Of a stretch of 64,000 nucleotides of DNA, positions 18,475 to 27,056 are shown in pieces. The position numbers were made by a program, and so were the translations under genes. Numbering within the stretch: the first letter of the stretch is position 1; the number at the start of each line of letters is the position of its first letter. Under the pieces are notes generated by a model. That model saw only the letters and a program-made list of their open reading frames with translations. It did no database searches and had not been told where the DNA came from. Source of the stretch: Chloroflexota bacterium (lineage in GTDB: Bacteria; Chloroflexota; Dehalococcoidia; Lucifugimonadales; GCA-2719675). Where the stretch lies: positions 117,948 to 181,947 of the forward strand of contig PBID01000003.1 in the NCBI GenBank assembly GCA_002719675.1, given 5' to 3'.

Positions 18475-19497
18475 CTATCCTAAAAGTCCATCTCTAAACG
18501 CTTGTAAATATTTCATGCAAAAATCATCTTTGCCTAAAAGCATATCTGCTGCATATTGGACTGCTTGACCTTGTGGCTCAAAATCATTAAATGTATAAAT
18601 TTTATTTTGAATAGGATCAATTATTCCGCTATCTATTCCGCTATTAATGCTTAAGGCAATAAAAACTTTATTGATTAACTGCCTCTTTGGCAAACCAAAA
18701 GAAACATTGCTTAACCCTCCAGTAATATGAACCTCTGGGCCATACTCTTTTCTTATTAAATTTACGGCATCAAAATAATGATTGCCAAAGTTAGGGTCCA
18801 CAGAAATTGGGAAAACAAGCGCATCAATATAAACATCTTTTAAAGGGATTCCGTTTCTGGAAATAATATCCATGATTTTATTAACATTGGACAGCCTTTC
18901 TGGTGCATTTGAAGGCATTCCGTCTTCCCCTGCAGCAGTAGCAATAACTTTAGCATTATGCTCCACAACAATGTCTATGGTCTCTGGGCGTTCAAGTGCT
19001 AAGGAATTTATCATTGGGGCGCCCGCTTTGTCTGTATAAACCTCAAGTCCCTCTGAAATTATTTCTGAATTAGAAGAATCAATACTAATGGGAGCCGTTG
19101 AAGCTCCCTCTACAACCTGAACTAGCCATTTCATAGCTTGTTTTTGAACATCAAGCTTGTATGAAATCTCATCCACATTCAAATCCAAAAACTTTGAATT
19201 TGCTTTTATTTGCTTTTCAACTTCTTTAACAATATACCTCCGCCCAACTTCAGATTCCTCGCTATTTCCATTTATCCCATTACTGACAGCTATCATGAAA
19301 TGTTTAATCTGCCCCTGTTGGTATGGTTGAGTTTGCGTGTACCATTCAGGAATTTTTAAAAATCGTTGATTGCCTTCAATATCAACAAAAGGAACTCCTT
19401 CAACTCCGTCTTGGACTTGAATTCTTTTACCATTTCGTTTAAGGGATCTTGTTGTATGGATATTTTCTCCTATAACAACAAAATCATTTTTGTTCAT
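18475..19497 (-). CDS. Pterin-binding (DHPS-like) methyltetrahydrofolate:corrinoid methyltransferase
   Basis: This 340-residue protein of the dihydropteroate-synthase-like methyltransferase group (AcsE, MtgA, MetH pterin domain) moves methyl groups between a corrinoid and tetrahydrofolate. Typical segments are KFLDLNVDE, PISIDSSNSEII, INSLALERPE, TGGLSNVSFGLPKRQLIN and GIDSGIIDP. It is the last gene of the minus-strand block and overlaps the MtaA-like gene by 14 bases, so the two are probably coupled. With the corrinoid protein on the other strand it would connect an unknown methyl donor to folate one-carbon metabolism. Confidence 0.87.
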   Translation of the reverse strand: MNKNDFVVIGENIHTTRSLKRNGKRIQVQDGVEGVPFVDIEGNQRFLKIPEWYTQTQPYQQGQIKHFMIAVSNGINGNSEESEVGRRYIVKEVEKQIKANSKFLDLNVDEISYKLDVQKQAMKWLVQVVEGASTAPISIDSSNSEIISEGLEVYTDKAGAPMINSLALERPETIDIVVEHNAKVIATAAGEDGMPSNAPERLSNVNKIMDIISRNGIPLKDVYIDALVFPISVDPNFGNHYFDAVNLIRKEYGPEVHITGGLSNVSFGLPKRQLINKVFIALSINSGIDSGIIDPIQNKIYTFNDFEPQGQAVQYAADMLLGKDDFCMKYLQAFRDGLLG

Positions 19498-20518
19498 TCT
19501 GAAGTTCCCATTGTTTTACAGCCCGTGGAATTTCAAGTAAATTTTCTAATTTGGTTGCCAGGGGAATTGCACATTCAGGAGCAATCATCTCTATCCCTGC
19601 ATCCATACACCTAAACACCTCTTCTCGAACTTCTTGTGGGCCTTTACTATATAAAGTTTCAGGATTGTTAATATTTCCTATTAATTTTATTTTTCCATTT
19701 ACAATTTCTGCTGCTTTTTGTGGGTCGTTTTTTGAATCAAAGTGCATAGCGGCCATTTTTGATTCTGCTATAAAACCCAGTCTATCCAAGGTGTTTCCAC
19801 ATATATGTAATATTATAGGAACTTTTAGCCTTTCAGCCATTTCTTGGTGGATCTCTAACAAAAATCTTTGATAATACTCTCCGCTTACCAAATCTCCTGT
19901 AGCATGATCTGGAAATGTCAAAACATCCGCTCCTGAGTCTATTTGAGCCTGGCCATAAAGAACAGAAATTTCTTTTAAAGCATTTAAACAATCCATGGTT
20001 GCCGAAGGATCGTCTATCGACATCAAAAGAAATTTTTCAACACCAAAAACGTGATAAGCTAGGGTCCATGGCCCCATTGTTTTACCTATAATTGCAGCTT
20101 CTTTCCCGTATTCTTTCTTTAAAATCTCGATAGATTTAGTTATAGCTTTAGTATCTCTATGTTCCAAGAAATTATTTGGTATTTTTACATCTTTAGCAGT
20201 ATCCCAAATGGGATTAGTCATTCTTACTGTGGGCCAATTGTCTTTTTGCTCCCATTGAATATCACAACCCAAAGCTGCAGACTCCTGTATGATTGAAAAA
20301 TACGGAGAAATAGAATCAAACCCTAATTCGGTATATCCTGTCGCGGCTAATTCTGCGTTTAAATTCGGATCTTGGCAAGCAGCAGGGAAAGGCGCCCCAA
20401 CCAAATCCATCAGTTCGACAGTCGCAATATTTGTTGGATTTGCTACCGGAGTTCTATCCACAGGCAAGCCTGCCAGCGCATTTAAGACCCTGTCTCTTGG
20501 TTTCATTTCTTTAGTCAT
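19484..20518 (-). CDS. MtaA/CmuA-like zinc methyltransferase (uroporphyrinogen decarboxylase superfamily)
   Basis: This 344-residue protein has the UroD fold but a methyltransferase zinc site. With the start used here the ligands are His238 and Cys240 (LHICGN) and Cys316 (APECAIPL), the HxC...C pattern that MtaA/MtbA-type enzymes use to activate a thiol acceptor. Start ATG 20518 is chosen because AGGAG (20526-20530) is then 7 bases upstream; the ATG at 20524 would be too close. It sits between an unknown protein and the pterin-dependent methyltransferase. Probable role: demethylation of the corrinoid protein toward a thiol, or direct use of a small methylated substrate. True uroporphyrinogen decarboxylase is unlikely. 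Confidence 0.85.
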   Translation of the reverse strand: MTKEMKPRDRVLNALAGLPVDRTPVANPTNIATVELMDLVGAPFPAACQDPNLNAELAATGYTELGFDSISPYFSIIQESAALGCDIQWEQKDNWPTVRMTNPIWDTAKDVKIPNNFLEHRDTKAITKSIEILKKEYGKEAAIIGKTMGPWTLAYHVFGVEKFLLMSIDDPSATMDCLNALKEISVLYGQAQIDSGADVLTFPDHATGDLVSGEYYQRFLLEIHQEMAERLKVPIILHICGNTLDRLGFIAESKMAAMHFDSKNDPQKAAEIVNGKIKLIGNINNPETLYSKGPQEVREEVFRCMDAGIEMIAPECAIPLATKLENLLEIPRAVKQWELQNEQK

Positions 20519-20542
20519 AAACATACTCCTAAATTATCATTT

Positions 20543-21238
20543 TTAAACAGGTGGAGAAAAGCCCAAAGTGCCAGTTGTCATTTGTCCCCTCATAGCATCT
20601 GCTTCAAGTTCATCTTCTACCCCTCTGACATTCCTCGCAATAGGTAATAACATTTGAAAAAGCTTATCGTGTCTCGTTTTGCAACTAAAATACATACTTC
20701 CATCTGAAGATTGTTCTAAACTACCATATCTCATTAAACCCTTGGTTATTGCCCTAAATCTAGAATTTTGATTTTCTGCTTCTCCTTGTGCGGTTAATTT
20801 ATACTCCCATCCGTTTGGTCCTTTTTGGCTTATAGCTCCAAGCATTAAGTCGCTTCTTAGGTCCTTGACAGGATATTCAGGATGTTTATATTCTACAGGC
20901 TTTTCAACCGCTAATCTCAAAAGAAATTTCAAAAGACTGGTATGTTTTTCTCCACACTCAAAAACTAGCTTGTTTTTATCTGTTGTAGACGTAGATAATT
21001 CGCCTAAATCAATCAATCTTTCTTTAATCTGTTGTATTCTAGAAGCAGCTTTTTCCCCCTTGGTAAATGTCCAGACAGTCATCATTTCGTTTTTTTCATA
21101 TAACCCAACACTGATATCTTCACAAAATTTATCAATTGATATCAAATGTATGCATTTTCCTATCTTTTCTAAAATGGGCAAAACCTTACCTTTTAGCAAT
21201 CGTGGATCATCAAGTTGATTTTTTTGCTCCATTAGCAT
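20543..21238 (-). CDS. Conserved-looking protein of unknown function in methyltransferase operon
   Basis: I do not recognise this 231-residue protein. It is soluble with mixed charge, no signal peptide and no membrane helix. It contains several aromatic/charged blocks (WTFTKGEKAASRIQ, PNGWEYKLTAQG) and two scattered Cys. It lies between the homocysteine methyltransferase and the MtaA-like gene with gaps of 11 and 24 bases, so it is almost certainly cotranscribed. TGGAG is just upstream of ATG 21238; an alternative ATG lies 6 bases downstream. An accessory or regulatory role in the methyl-transfer pathway follows from position only. Confidence 0.75.
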   Translation of the reverse strand: MLMEQKNQLDDPRLLKGKVLPILEKIGKCIHLISIDKFCEDISVGLYEKNEMMTVWTFTKGEKAASRIQQIKERLIDLGELSTSTTDKNKLVFECGEKHTSLLKFLLRLAVEKPVEYKHPEYPVKDLRSDLMLGAISQKGPNGWEYKLTAQGEAENQNSRFRAITKGLMRYGSLEQSSDGSMYFSCKTRHDKLFQMLLPIARNVRGVEDELEADAMRGQMTTGTLGFSPPV

Positions 21239-21249
21239 TTACTCCAAAC

Positions 21250-22137
21250 CTAATTTTTTATTACTTTTACAATCTCTCGGATGTGTTCAGCCGTTGTACC
21301 GCAGCACCCTCCAATAATATCTACACCAACTTCTTGTAATTTTTTAAAGCGAGACTTCATATATTCTGGAGTCTCTGGATAAATTATATTTCCTTTTTCC
21401 ATTCCCGGAATTCCGGCATTTGAATGTATCAACATTGGCAAATCTGTAGTTTTTCGAATCATTTCAGCAATATGAATCATATTGTCGATTCCATTTCCGC
21501 AATTAGCCCCAACAACATTTGCTCCCGTGGCTTCCAGTTCCTTTGTAGCTTGTTCTGGAGTAACCCCTGTCATTGTAAAAAAACCACGGGGGCCTAGGGT
21601 AAATGTCATAGTTGCCATAACAAAAACATTCAAGCTTTTTGCTGCTTCAACTGCAACTTGGGCTTCATCTAAAGCAAACATTGTTTCTACTAAAACAGCA
21701 TCAACTCCACCGGCTTTCATTCCTTCTATTTGTTCAATAAAAACATCTTTCATTTGTTCCCTGCTGACAGAACCCAAGGGCTCTATAAATTCTCCAGTTG
21801 GGCCGATAGACCCAATCACATATTTAGAGGAGTCCCCGGCAGTCGCTTTCTTAGCATTTTCTGCAGCAGCTTTGTTTACACCAAAGACGTCTCCTCCTTG
21901 ATTGTATTTTGTTAACATAAATCGGTTTCCCCCAAACGTATTTGTTAAAACCATGTCAGATCCTGCGTCAAAATATTCTTTTGACATTTGTGTAATAAGC
22001 TTAGGCTTAGATAAATTAAATAATTCCGGAGAATCTCCAGGAATTAAACCATGCTCTTGTAGCCACGTTCCTGTTGCACCGTCAGAAACCAATGTTTCTT
22101 TCGTTAATATTCTGTCTTCAAATGAAATTTTTGCCAT
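21250..22137 (-). CDS. Homocysteine S-methyltransferase family protein
   Basis: This 295-residue zinc-dependent methyltransferase has the BHMT/MetH N-terminal barrel fold. DGATGTWLQEHG marks the N-terminus, TNTFGGNR the substrate region, and the zinc cysteines lie in GANCGNG and GGCCGT. It would pass a methyl group from the corrinoid protein or a methylated compound to homocysteine, giving methionine. As a single-domain protein it lacks MetH's own cobalamin and activation domains, so the separate corrinoid protein nearby is a plausible partner. It follows the 'virulence factor' gene with a 12-base gap. Confidence 0.87.
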   Translation of the reverse strand: MAKISFEDRILTKETLVSDGATGTWLQEHGLIPGDSPELFNLSKPKLITQMSKEYFDAGSDMVLTNTFGGNRFMLTKYNQGGDVFGVNKAAAENAKKATAGDSSKYVIGSIGPTGEFIEPLGSVSREQMKDVFIEQIEGMKAGGVDAVLVETMFALDEAQVAVEAAKSLNVFVMATMTFTLGPRGFFTMTGVTPEQATKELEATGANVVGANCGNGIDNMIHIAEMIRKTTDLPMLIHSNAGIPGMEKGNIIYPETPEYMKSRFKKLQEVGVDIIGGCCGTTAEHIREIVKVIKN

Positions 22138-22149
22138 CTCGTTATATTT

Positions 22150-22488
22150 TTATCCAATCCAGTGGTCCGTTCCCCCAGGGAGAGGGTTTCTGGTGCCATC
22201 TTTATTCATTTTAAGTATAAGTTGAGTGAAGTTTTTTGGGTAATTTTCCTCTATAGTTTTTGCCAACTTTTTGGAAACATCGTCTGCGCTTCCCTTAATC
22301 TTTTTATAATCTCCCCACTGCCATCCATCAAGATATTGGTCGGTCCCAAAACTTCCGTCTTGCATGGCAATTGAATCTATTCCTTGCTGAAATCTCTCTT
22401 GAAGCAAAACAGAAAATTCGTTCCGGCCATCTCTTGCTTGCACTTGTGATGGAACCTCTTTCCAATATAAAATTCTAACTTCAGCCAT
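22150..22488 (-). CDS. 'Virulence factor' family protein (PF13769-like)
   Basis: This 112-residue protein resembles the misnamed 'virulence factor' family: VRILYWKEVPSQV, then LLQERFQQGIDSIAM, and a central Trp/Asp region. From memory, homologues are often encoded beside corrinoid- and folate-dependent methyltransferases, as here; the biochemical role is not known. ATG 22488 is preferred over a start 21 bases upstream because AAGGGA lies correctly before it. It is the first gene of the minus-strand methyltransferase block, with a perfect -10 hexamer upstream at 22525-22530. Confidence 0.7.
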   Translation of the reverse strand: MAEVRILYWKEVPSQVQARDGRNEFSVLLQERFQQGIDSIAMQDGSFGTDQYLDGWQWGDYKKIKGSADDVSKKLAKTIEENYPKNFTQLILKMNKDGTRNPLPGGTDHWIG

Positions 22489-22524
22489 ATTATTTCCCTT
22501 CAAACACAAACATTTTGTCTCTAC

Positions 22525-22554
22525 ATTATAAACTTCATAAAACTAAAGGTCTAA
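22525..22554 (-). promoter_or_regulatory. Candidate promoter of the methyltransferase operon
   Basis: Read on the minus strand, a perfect TATAAT lies at 22530-22525, about 37 bases before the first gene's ATG. The -35 region around 22549-22554 is poor, so activator dependence is possible. Pattern match only. Confidence 0.4.
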
Positions 22555-22595
22555 CTTATTTTATAACAATGTTTTTTTGTGTAATATTTTCTAAA

Positions 22596-22624
22596 TTGAC
22601 CGAAAAAATTTTGAATGCTACACT
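22596..22624 (+). promoter_or_regulatory. Candidate promoter of the amidase gene
   Basis: TTGACC (22596-22601) and TACACT (22619-22624) are separated by 17 bases. They match consensus at 5 and 4 of 6 positions and lie about 45 bases before the amidase TTG start. It is divergent from the methyltransferase-operon promoter in the same gap. Confidence 0.5.
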
Positions 22625-22669
22625 CAACAGCCAATAGTTTGATTTTTTGAATCTAGAGGAAATAATTAT

Positions 22670-24094
22670 TTGCTTAACACTAACTTAGCTTTTAGCTCAA
22701 TTTCTGACTTAAAAAAACTTATTCACAACAAGGAGATATCTCCTGTTGAACTAGTAAACATGTTTGTTGAAAGGATTCAAAAATATAACCCAAAACTTAA
22801 TGCGTTTCTTGCGGTTTCTGCTGAAAAAGCTTTAATTGCGGCAAAAAAAACAGAATCTGCTATTTTGCAAAACCAACCTATAGGCCCCCTGGGAGGAATT
22901 CCAATTTCTGTTAAAGACCTAGAGCTAACTGAGGGAATCACAACAACTATGGGTTCCCTAGTGTTTAAAGACAGAATACCTTCTGAAAATTCAATCGTTG
23001 TAGAAAGACTACTCGCTGCCGGAGCAATAATTTTGGGAAAAACAAATACTCCCGAATTTGGGTTTCTTGGTCATACAAAAAATCGTCTCGGAGACGATTG
23101 CAGAAACCCCTGGAACCCTGAGCTCTCAGCGGGAGGCTCAAGTGGTGGTGCAGCTTCAGCTGTCGCCGCAGGGCTCTGTACTATTTCTACAGGTAGTGAC
23201 GGAGGGGGATCAACCCGAATTCCAGCAAGTTTTTGTGGAGTTTATGGCATCAAGCCAACCCAAGGCCTAGTTCCTAATTTTTTCGGAGCATCATCAACTC
23301 CTGTAGTCAATCTTTTTTCTCAAGCAGGCCCAATAACTAGATCGGTTGATGACGCTGAGGTTATGTTGAAAATAATTTCTGGCTTCGATAAACGAGACCC
23401 AAATTCAATCGCAAAAACTCCTAAAGAATATTTTTCGACCGAGTCTTCGCCTATAAAAAATCTTCATTTTGGTTGGGCAACAAGTTTTGATAATTCCCCT
23501 GTTTCTAAAGACGTCAAAATTAAAGTCCTCGAAGCTATAAAAATATTTGAAAATTTAGGTGCAGCTGGCGAGGAAGTGGAAATTAATGTGGGGGAGCTCT
23601 TTGAAGATTTTTGGGGCATGTTTTCTGCATGTGCATATGCAAGGCTGGGCCTGATTTTAGAAAAAACACCCCATCTTTTAACTGATTATGCAAAAGAATC
23701 TCTTGAATATGGAAGAAATTTTTCCGGATCTCAATTTGCTCAAGCTTTAGGAAAAGCAAAAATTGTTAAAAATAAATTTGCTTCTATCTTTGCTAAAAAA
23801 GATTTTATTGTAACTCCTACTATGGCGGTTACTGCTTTTCCTGTTAGCAGGCCGCCTAACATCATCAACGGCCAACAGGTTAATAAATTCTGGGGAGCAT
23901 TCCCGTTTACTTATCCTGTCAACGTAGCTGGTCTCCCGGCAGTTAGTATACCTTGCGGATTTTCTGATGAAGGATTGCCTGTTGGTTTACAAATTATCGG
24001 AAATTATGGCTCAGAGACAGACCTCTTAAATATCTCAAGAGCGTTTGAGAATAGCTGTGAATATTTATCTCAACATCCTCCTCGTTTTAAATAA
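22670..24094 (+). CDS. Amidase (amidase-signature family)
   Basis: This 474-residue hydrolase has the Ser-cisSer-Lys triad. Lys82 lies in ISVKDLELTEG, the cis-Ser at about 157 in AGGSSGGAASA, and the nucleophile Ser181 in GSDGGGSTRIPA. It would hydrolyse a carboxamide in the cytoplasm. It is related to GatA, but no gatB or gatC is adjacent and the C-terminal region looks like a stand-alone amidase. The start is TTG 22670 with GAGGAAA about 9 bases upstream. The natural substrate is unknown. The next gene on the same strand is an MDR dehydrogenase after 94 bases. Confidence 0.88.
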   Translation: MLNTNLAFSSISDLKKLIHNKEISPVELVNMFVERIQKYNPKLNAFLAVSAEKALIAAKKTESAILQNQPIGPLGGIPISVKDLELTEGITTTMGSLVFKDRIPSENSIVVERLLAAGAIILGKTNTPEFGFLGHTKNRLGDDCRNPWNPELSAGGSSGGAASAVAAGLCTISTGSDGGGSTRIPASFCGVYGIKPTQGLVPNFFGASSTPVVNLFSQAGPITRSVDDAEVMLKIISGFDKRDPNSIAKTPKEYFSTESSPIKNLHFGWATSFDNSPVSKDVKIKVLEAIKIFENLGAAGEEVEINVGELFEDFWGMFSACAYARLGLILEKTPHLLTDYAKESLEYGRNFSGSQFAQALGKAKIVKNKFASIFAKKDFIVTPTMAVTAFPVSRPPNIINGQQVNKFWGAFPFTYPVNVAGLPAVSIPCGFSDEGLPVGLQIIGNYGSETDLLNISRAFENSCEYLSQHPPRFK

Positions 24095-24188
24095 TCGCTT
24101 TATTGAAAATAATTTCAAGTTTTCCTTGTGTTGATGTCTGGAATATTGTATAAATGTTAGAACAATTTCTTGTCAAAAGGTGACCTAA

Positions 24189-25175
24189 ATGATACCTAAA
24201 ACCATGTCTGTAATGAGAACTATCGCTCCTCAAAAACTCGGATTGTTTCAAGAAAAAATTCCTGAGATTAAAAATAACCAATGCCTCATAAGGCTAGAAA
24301 GGTGGTCTGTGTGCGGTAGTGATATCAAATCTGGGTGGGATCACAAAAAAAACACTCGAGGTTATCCAATCTGCCATGAATTAGCAGGAACAATTATTGA
24401 AACTAAATCAGAAAAATTTAACGTTGGGCAACGCGTAATTGCATTGCCATCTCCAATAGATATCGGAGGGTTATGTGAATTTATGGTGGGAATCCCTGAG
24501 TACATGGCCAAAATCCCTAACGAAGGAGATTTATCATCATGGGTCACGTGTCAGCCGGCCGGGACTGTTTTATATTCTTGCCAACAAATCGGAACAATCA
24601 TTGGAAAAAAAGTGTTGATTTTGGGACAAGGAGGAATTGGCCTCTCTTTTGCTGCAATTTTTGCTAGATCGGGTGCTTCGCAAATTATTTGCTCAGATCC
24701 TATCGATGACCGATTAAGCTTTTCAAAAAAGGTAGGCGCAACCCACGTCATTAATCCCTCTAAAGCTTCAATTGACGATGCTGTTGCCGAAATCACTGAT
24801 GGATCTATGGCAGATATCGTAATTGAAGCTGCCGGCTACGAACAAACTTTAAATGATGCTTTTCGCTTGGTGAAACAATACGGCAAAGTAATAATTTTTG
24901 GCATGGTTCGTGACGGAAACAATCCTTCCACGTTAACTTCAATTGCAACTCACTATCTTCTACAAAATTGCCCAACAATAATTCCTACTGTTGGGGGGCG
25001 AAGTGCGGATCCAATTGCCCACATTCAAGCAATGGTAGACCTTAAAGAAAGAGGATGGTGGGACCCAGGGGAACTAATTACTCACCAATTACCATTTTCT
25101 AAAGCACAACAAGCCTACGAAATGTATGCTTCGCGAAAAAATGGCGTCGTGAAAATAGTTTTGCATGATGATTAA
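24189..25175 (+). CDS. Zinc-type MDR dehydrogenase without the structural-zinc lobe
   Basis: This 328-residue medium-chain dehydrogenase/reductase binds catalytic zinc through CGSDIKSGW and YPICHELAG. The NAD(P) site is LGQGGIGLSFAAI. The cysteine-rich loop that normally binds the structural zinc is missing: after GQRVIALPSP the chain goes straight to GGLCEFMVG with only one Cys. This explains the shorter length (about 350 is usual). AAAGGTG precedes ATG 24189. The substrate is unknown, probably an alcohol or polyol. Confidence 0.85.
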   Translation: MIPKTMSVMRTIAPQKLGLFQEKIPEIKNNQCLIRLERWSVCGSDIKSGWDHKKNTRGYPICHELAGTIIETKSEKFNVGQRVIALPSPIDIGGLCEFMVGIPEYMAKIPNEGDLSSWVTCQPAGTVLYSCQQIGTIIGKKVLILGQGGIGLSFAAIFARSGASQIICSDPIDDRLSFSKKVGATHVINPSKASIDDAVAEITDGSMADIVIEAAGYEQTLNDAFRLVKQYGKVIIFGMVRDGNNPSTLTSIATHYLLQNCPTIIPTVGGRSADPIAHIQAMVDLKERGWWDPGELITHQLPFSKAQQAYEMYASRKNGVVKIVLHDD

Positions 25176-25451
25176 TGCTGGATTCGAAAATTATTTTTTG
25201 AATGATTTAATTAAAAAAGCATCCTTTAAAAGGGGCGTTTAATTCATGTAATTTAGTTCTGTTGTTTTGTACGATCGGTGTTGATGAGGCAAATCCAAAA
25301 TCCAACAAATCCTTGCCTGTGTCTTTAATTAAATTTTCTTGAAATTTTGATATTTTTATTGCTTGACTCTATTGTCATACAGTGCTCATGAAGTTGTACA
25401 ATTCACCAGTGATTTCCCACATTGTTTCAAGAAATTTCAGGGAGGTAATTC

Positions 25452-26813
25452 TTGGCAACAGTTATTGACGCTAGTTCTCTATGGCAATCAGTTCTTGGAG
25501 ACCTTCAGGTCCGCATAAATAGACCAAGCTATGACACATGGCTTAGCGACACTCATGGTTTACGCCATGGCAACGGTCAGCTAATAGTTGAGACTCCTAA
25601 TTCTTTTGTTTGCAGCATGCTAGAAAAAAGAATGTATTCAATGATTGCTGAAGCTGTTGAGCGTGTTTTTGGAGAGCCTTTAGAAATTATTTTTAAGATT
25701 GCTTCACTGGAAAATAGTGTCGCTATTGATGAAGGCCCTAGTCATATACCTGAAATCATTCCTGGCAATAAAGTTGCTGCCTCTGCTAGTCCATCAAACA
25801 ATGGTATTATTCGCAGATATACTTTTGATTCTTTTATATTGGGGAAATCCAATGAACTTGCATATGCAGCGTCTCAAGCGGTTTCTTCCAACCCGGGAAA
25901 CACGTATAATCCTCTTTTCATTTACGCAAAAGTTGGCTTAGGCAAAACACATTTATTACATGCGATTGGAAACGAACTACTTTCTGCTGGAAAAAATATT
26001 CACTACACAACTACTGAAGAATTTACGAATGAATATATAGACGCGATAAGAAGTGGAAAAACCGAAAATTTTAGAAACAGATATCGTCACGTTGACACTC
26101 TGCTATTAGATGATATTCAATTTCTTATTGGCAAAGAACAAACTCAAGAAGGTTTTTTCCACACTTTTAACACTCTTCATTTATCCGGCCGCCAACTAGT
26201 AATCAGTAGCGACAGGCCGCCAAAAGAATTAACGCTTTTGGAAGACCGAATTCAGTCACGACTACAAGGGGGGCTAACAGTTGATATACAACCCCCAGAT
26301 TACGAAACCAGACTTCTAATATTAAAAGAAAAAGCGTCCAAAACTGGATTTGTTTTTACTGAAGAAATTTTAGAATTTCTTTCAGAGAGGCTGTATAACA
26401 ACATTAGAGAACTTGAGGGCACTTTAAATCGCGTTGGGGCCTATGCACAACTACTTAACGAAGGCATCTCTCTAGAGCTTGCAAAACGTGTTATTTCTGA
26501 CACTACAAACAAAAAAACTAACTCCAAAGTATCTGATCAAAAAATACTTCATTCCGTATCAAATTATTTCAATTTAGGTGAATCGGAAATAATTGGCAAA
26601 AAAAGAGACAGTAAAACTGCACTTGTAAGACAAATATGTATGTATTTAATGAGAGAAGAAGCTGAGTTATCATATACAAGTATCGGGGCTATTTTAGGAA
26701 ATAGAGATCATACTACAATTGCTCACGCTTGGAAAAAAATCCGCACCCTTTTAAATGAAGACACCAAGGTAAGAAGAGATATAATTAACATCGTACAATC
26801 GATATACTCCTAA
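25452..26813 (+). CDS. dnaA: Chromosomal replication initiator protein DnaA
   Basis: DnaA binds DnaA boxes at oriC and opens the duplex. The 453-residue protein has the N-terminal helicase-loading domain (SLWQSVLGDLQVRI), an AAA+ domain with Walker A GLGKTHLLHAIGNE, Walker B LLLDDIQFL and an arginine-finger region (DRIQSRLQGG), and the DNA-binding domain IV signature IGAILGNRDHTTIAHAW. The start is TTG 25452 with AGGGAGG at 25439-25445. The 276-base upstream gap holds a TTGACT at 25363 but no convincing -10. The DnaA-box cluster lies immediately downstream. Confidence 0.97.
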   Translation: MATVIDASSLWQSVLGDLQVRINRPSYDTWLSDTHGLRHGNGQLIVETPNSFVCSMLEKRMYSMIAEAVERVFGEPLEIIFKIASLENSVAIDEGPSHIPEIIPGNKVAASASPSNNGIIRRYTFDSFILGKSNELAYAASQAVSSNPGNTYNPLFIYAKVGLGKTHLLHAIGNELLSAGKNIHYTTTEEFTNEYIDAIRSGKTENFRNRYRHVDTLLLDDIQFLIGKEQTQEGFFHTFNTLHLSGRQLVISSDRPPKELTLLEDRIQSRLQGGLTVDIQPPDYETRLLILKEKASKTGFVFTEEILEFLSERLYNNIRELEGTLNRVGAYAQLLNEGISLELAKRVISDTTNKKTNSKVSDQKILHSVSNYFNLGESEIIGKKRDSKTALVRQICMYLMREEAELSYTSIGAILGNRDHTTIAHAWKKIRTLLNEDTKVRRDIINIVQSIYS

Positions 26814-27056
26814 CACCCCCCTATATCTATCCACTGTGGATAACTCGATTGTTTATGTGGATAACTTGTATAATTTGTGAATAACTTTTTTGAAATATTC
26901 TTATCCACTTTTTATTCACATTAAATTCAATATATATCCCTATGTTTTTTGGAAAACCATTTTGTTATTTATGGGCACTCAGAGGTAAATAAAGTTTTTA
27001 CACATTATTAACACCCTTAATGATATTATTATTATATTAGATATTAGGAATTTAAT
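26814..27056 (+). other. oriC: Probable replication origin (oriC) with DnaA-box cluster
   Basis: The gap between dnaA and obg holds two exact DnaA boxes on the minus strand (TGTGGATAA at 26835-26843 and 26856-26864). There is a one-mismatch copy TGTGAATAA (26876-26884) in the same orientation, and two boxes in the opposite orientation: TTATCCACT (26901-26909) and TTATTCACA (26912-26920). The first box is also part of a 15-base palindrome centred on CACTGTG. The next 130 bases are very AT-rich and could serve as the unwinding element. Position next to dnaA and the change of strand composition here support an origin. Confidence 0.85.

Noticed and set aside
19551-19871. 106-residue plus-strand reading frame
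   Set aside because: Antisense to the zinc-motif part of the MtaA-like gene, with no ribosome-binding site or recognisable domain.
19484-20518. Annotation as uroporphyrinogen decarboxylase
   Set aside because: The zinc-site HxC...C pattern and the methyltransferase neighbours fit MtaA-like enzymes.
21482-21901. 139-residue plus-strand reading frame
   Set aside because: It lies entirely antisense to the homocysteine methyltransferase and has low-complexity Ala/Thr/Ser composition typical of a shadow frame.
22670-24094. Annotation as GatA of the Glu-tRNA(Gln) amidotransferase
   Set aside because: No gatB or gatC in the neighbourhood and the sequence looks like a stand-alone amidase.
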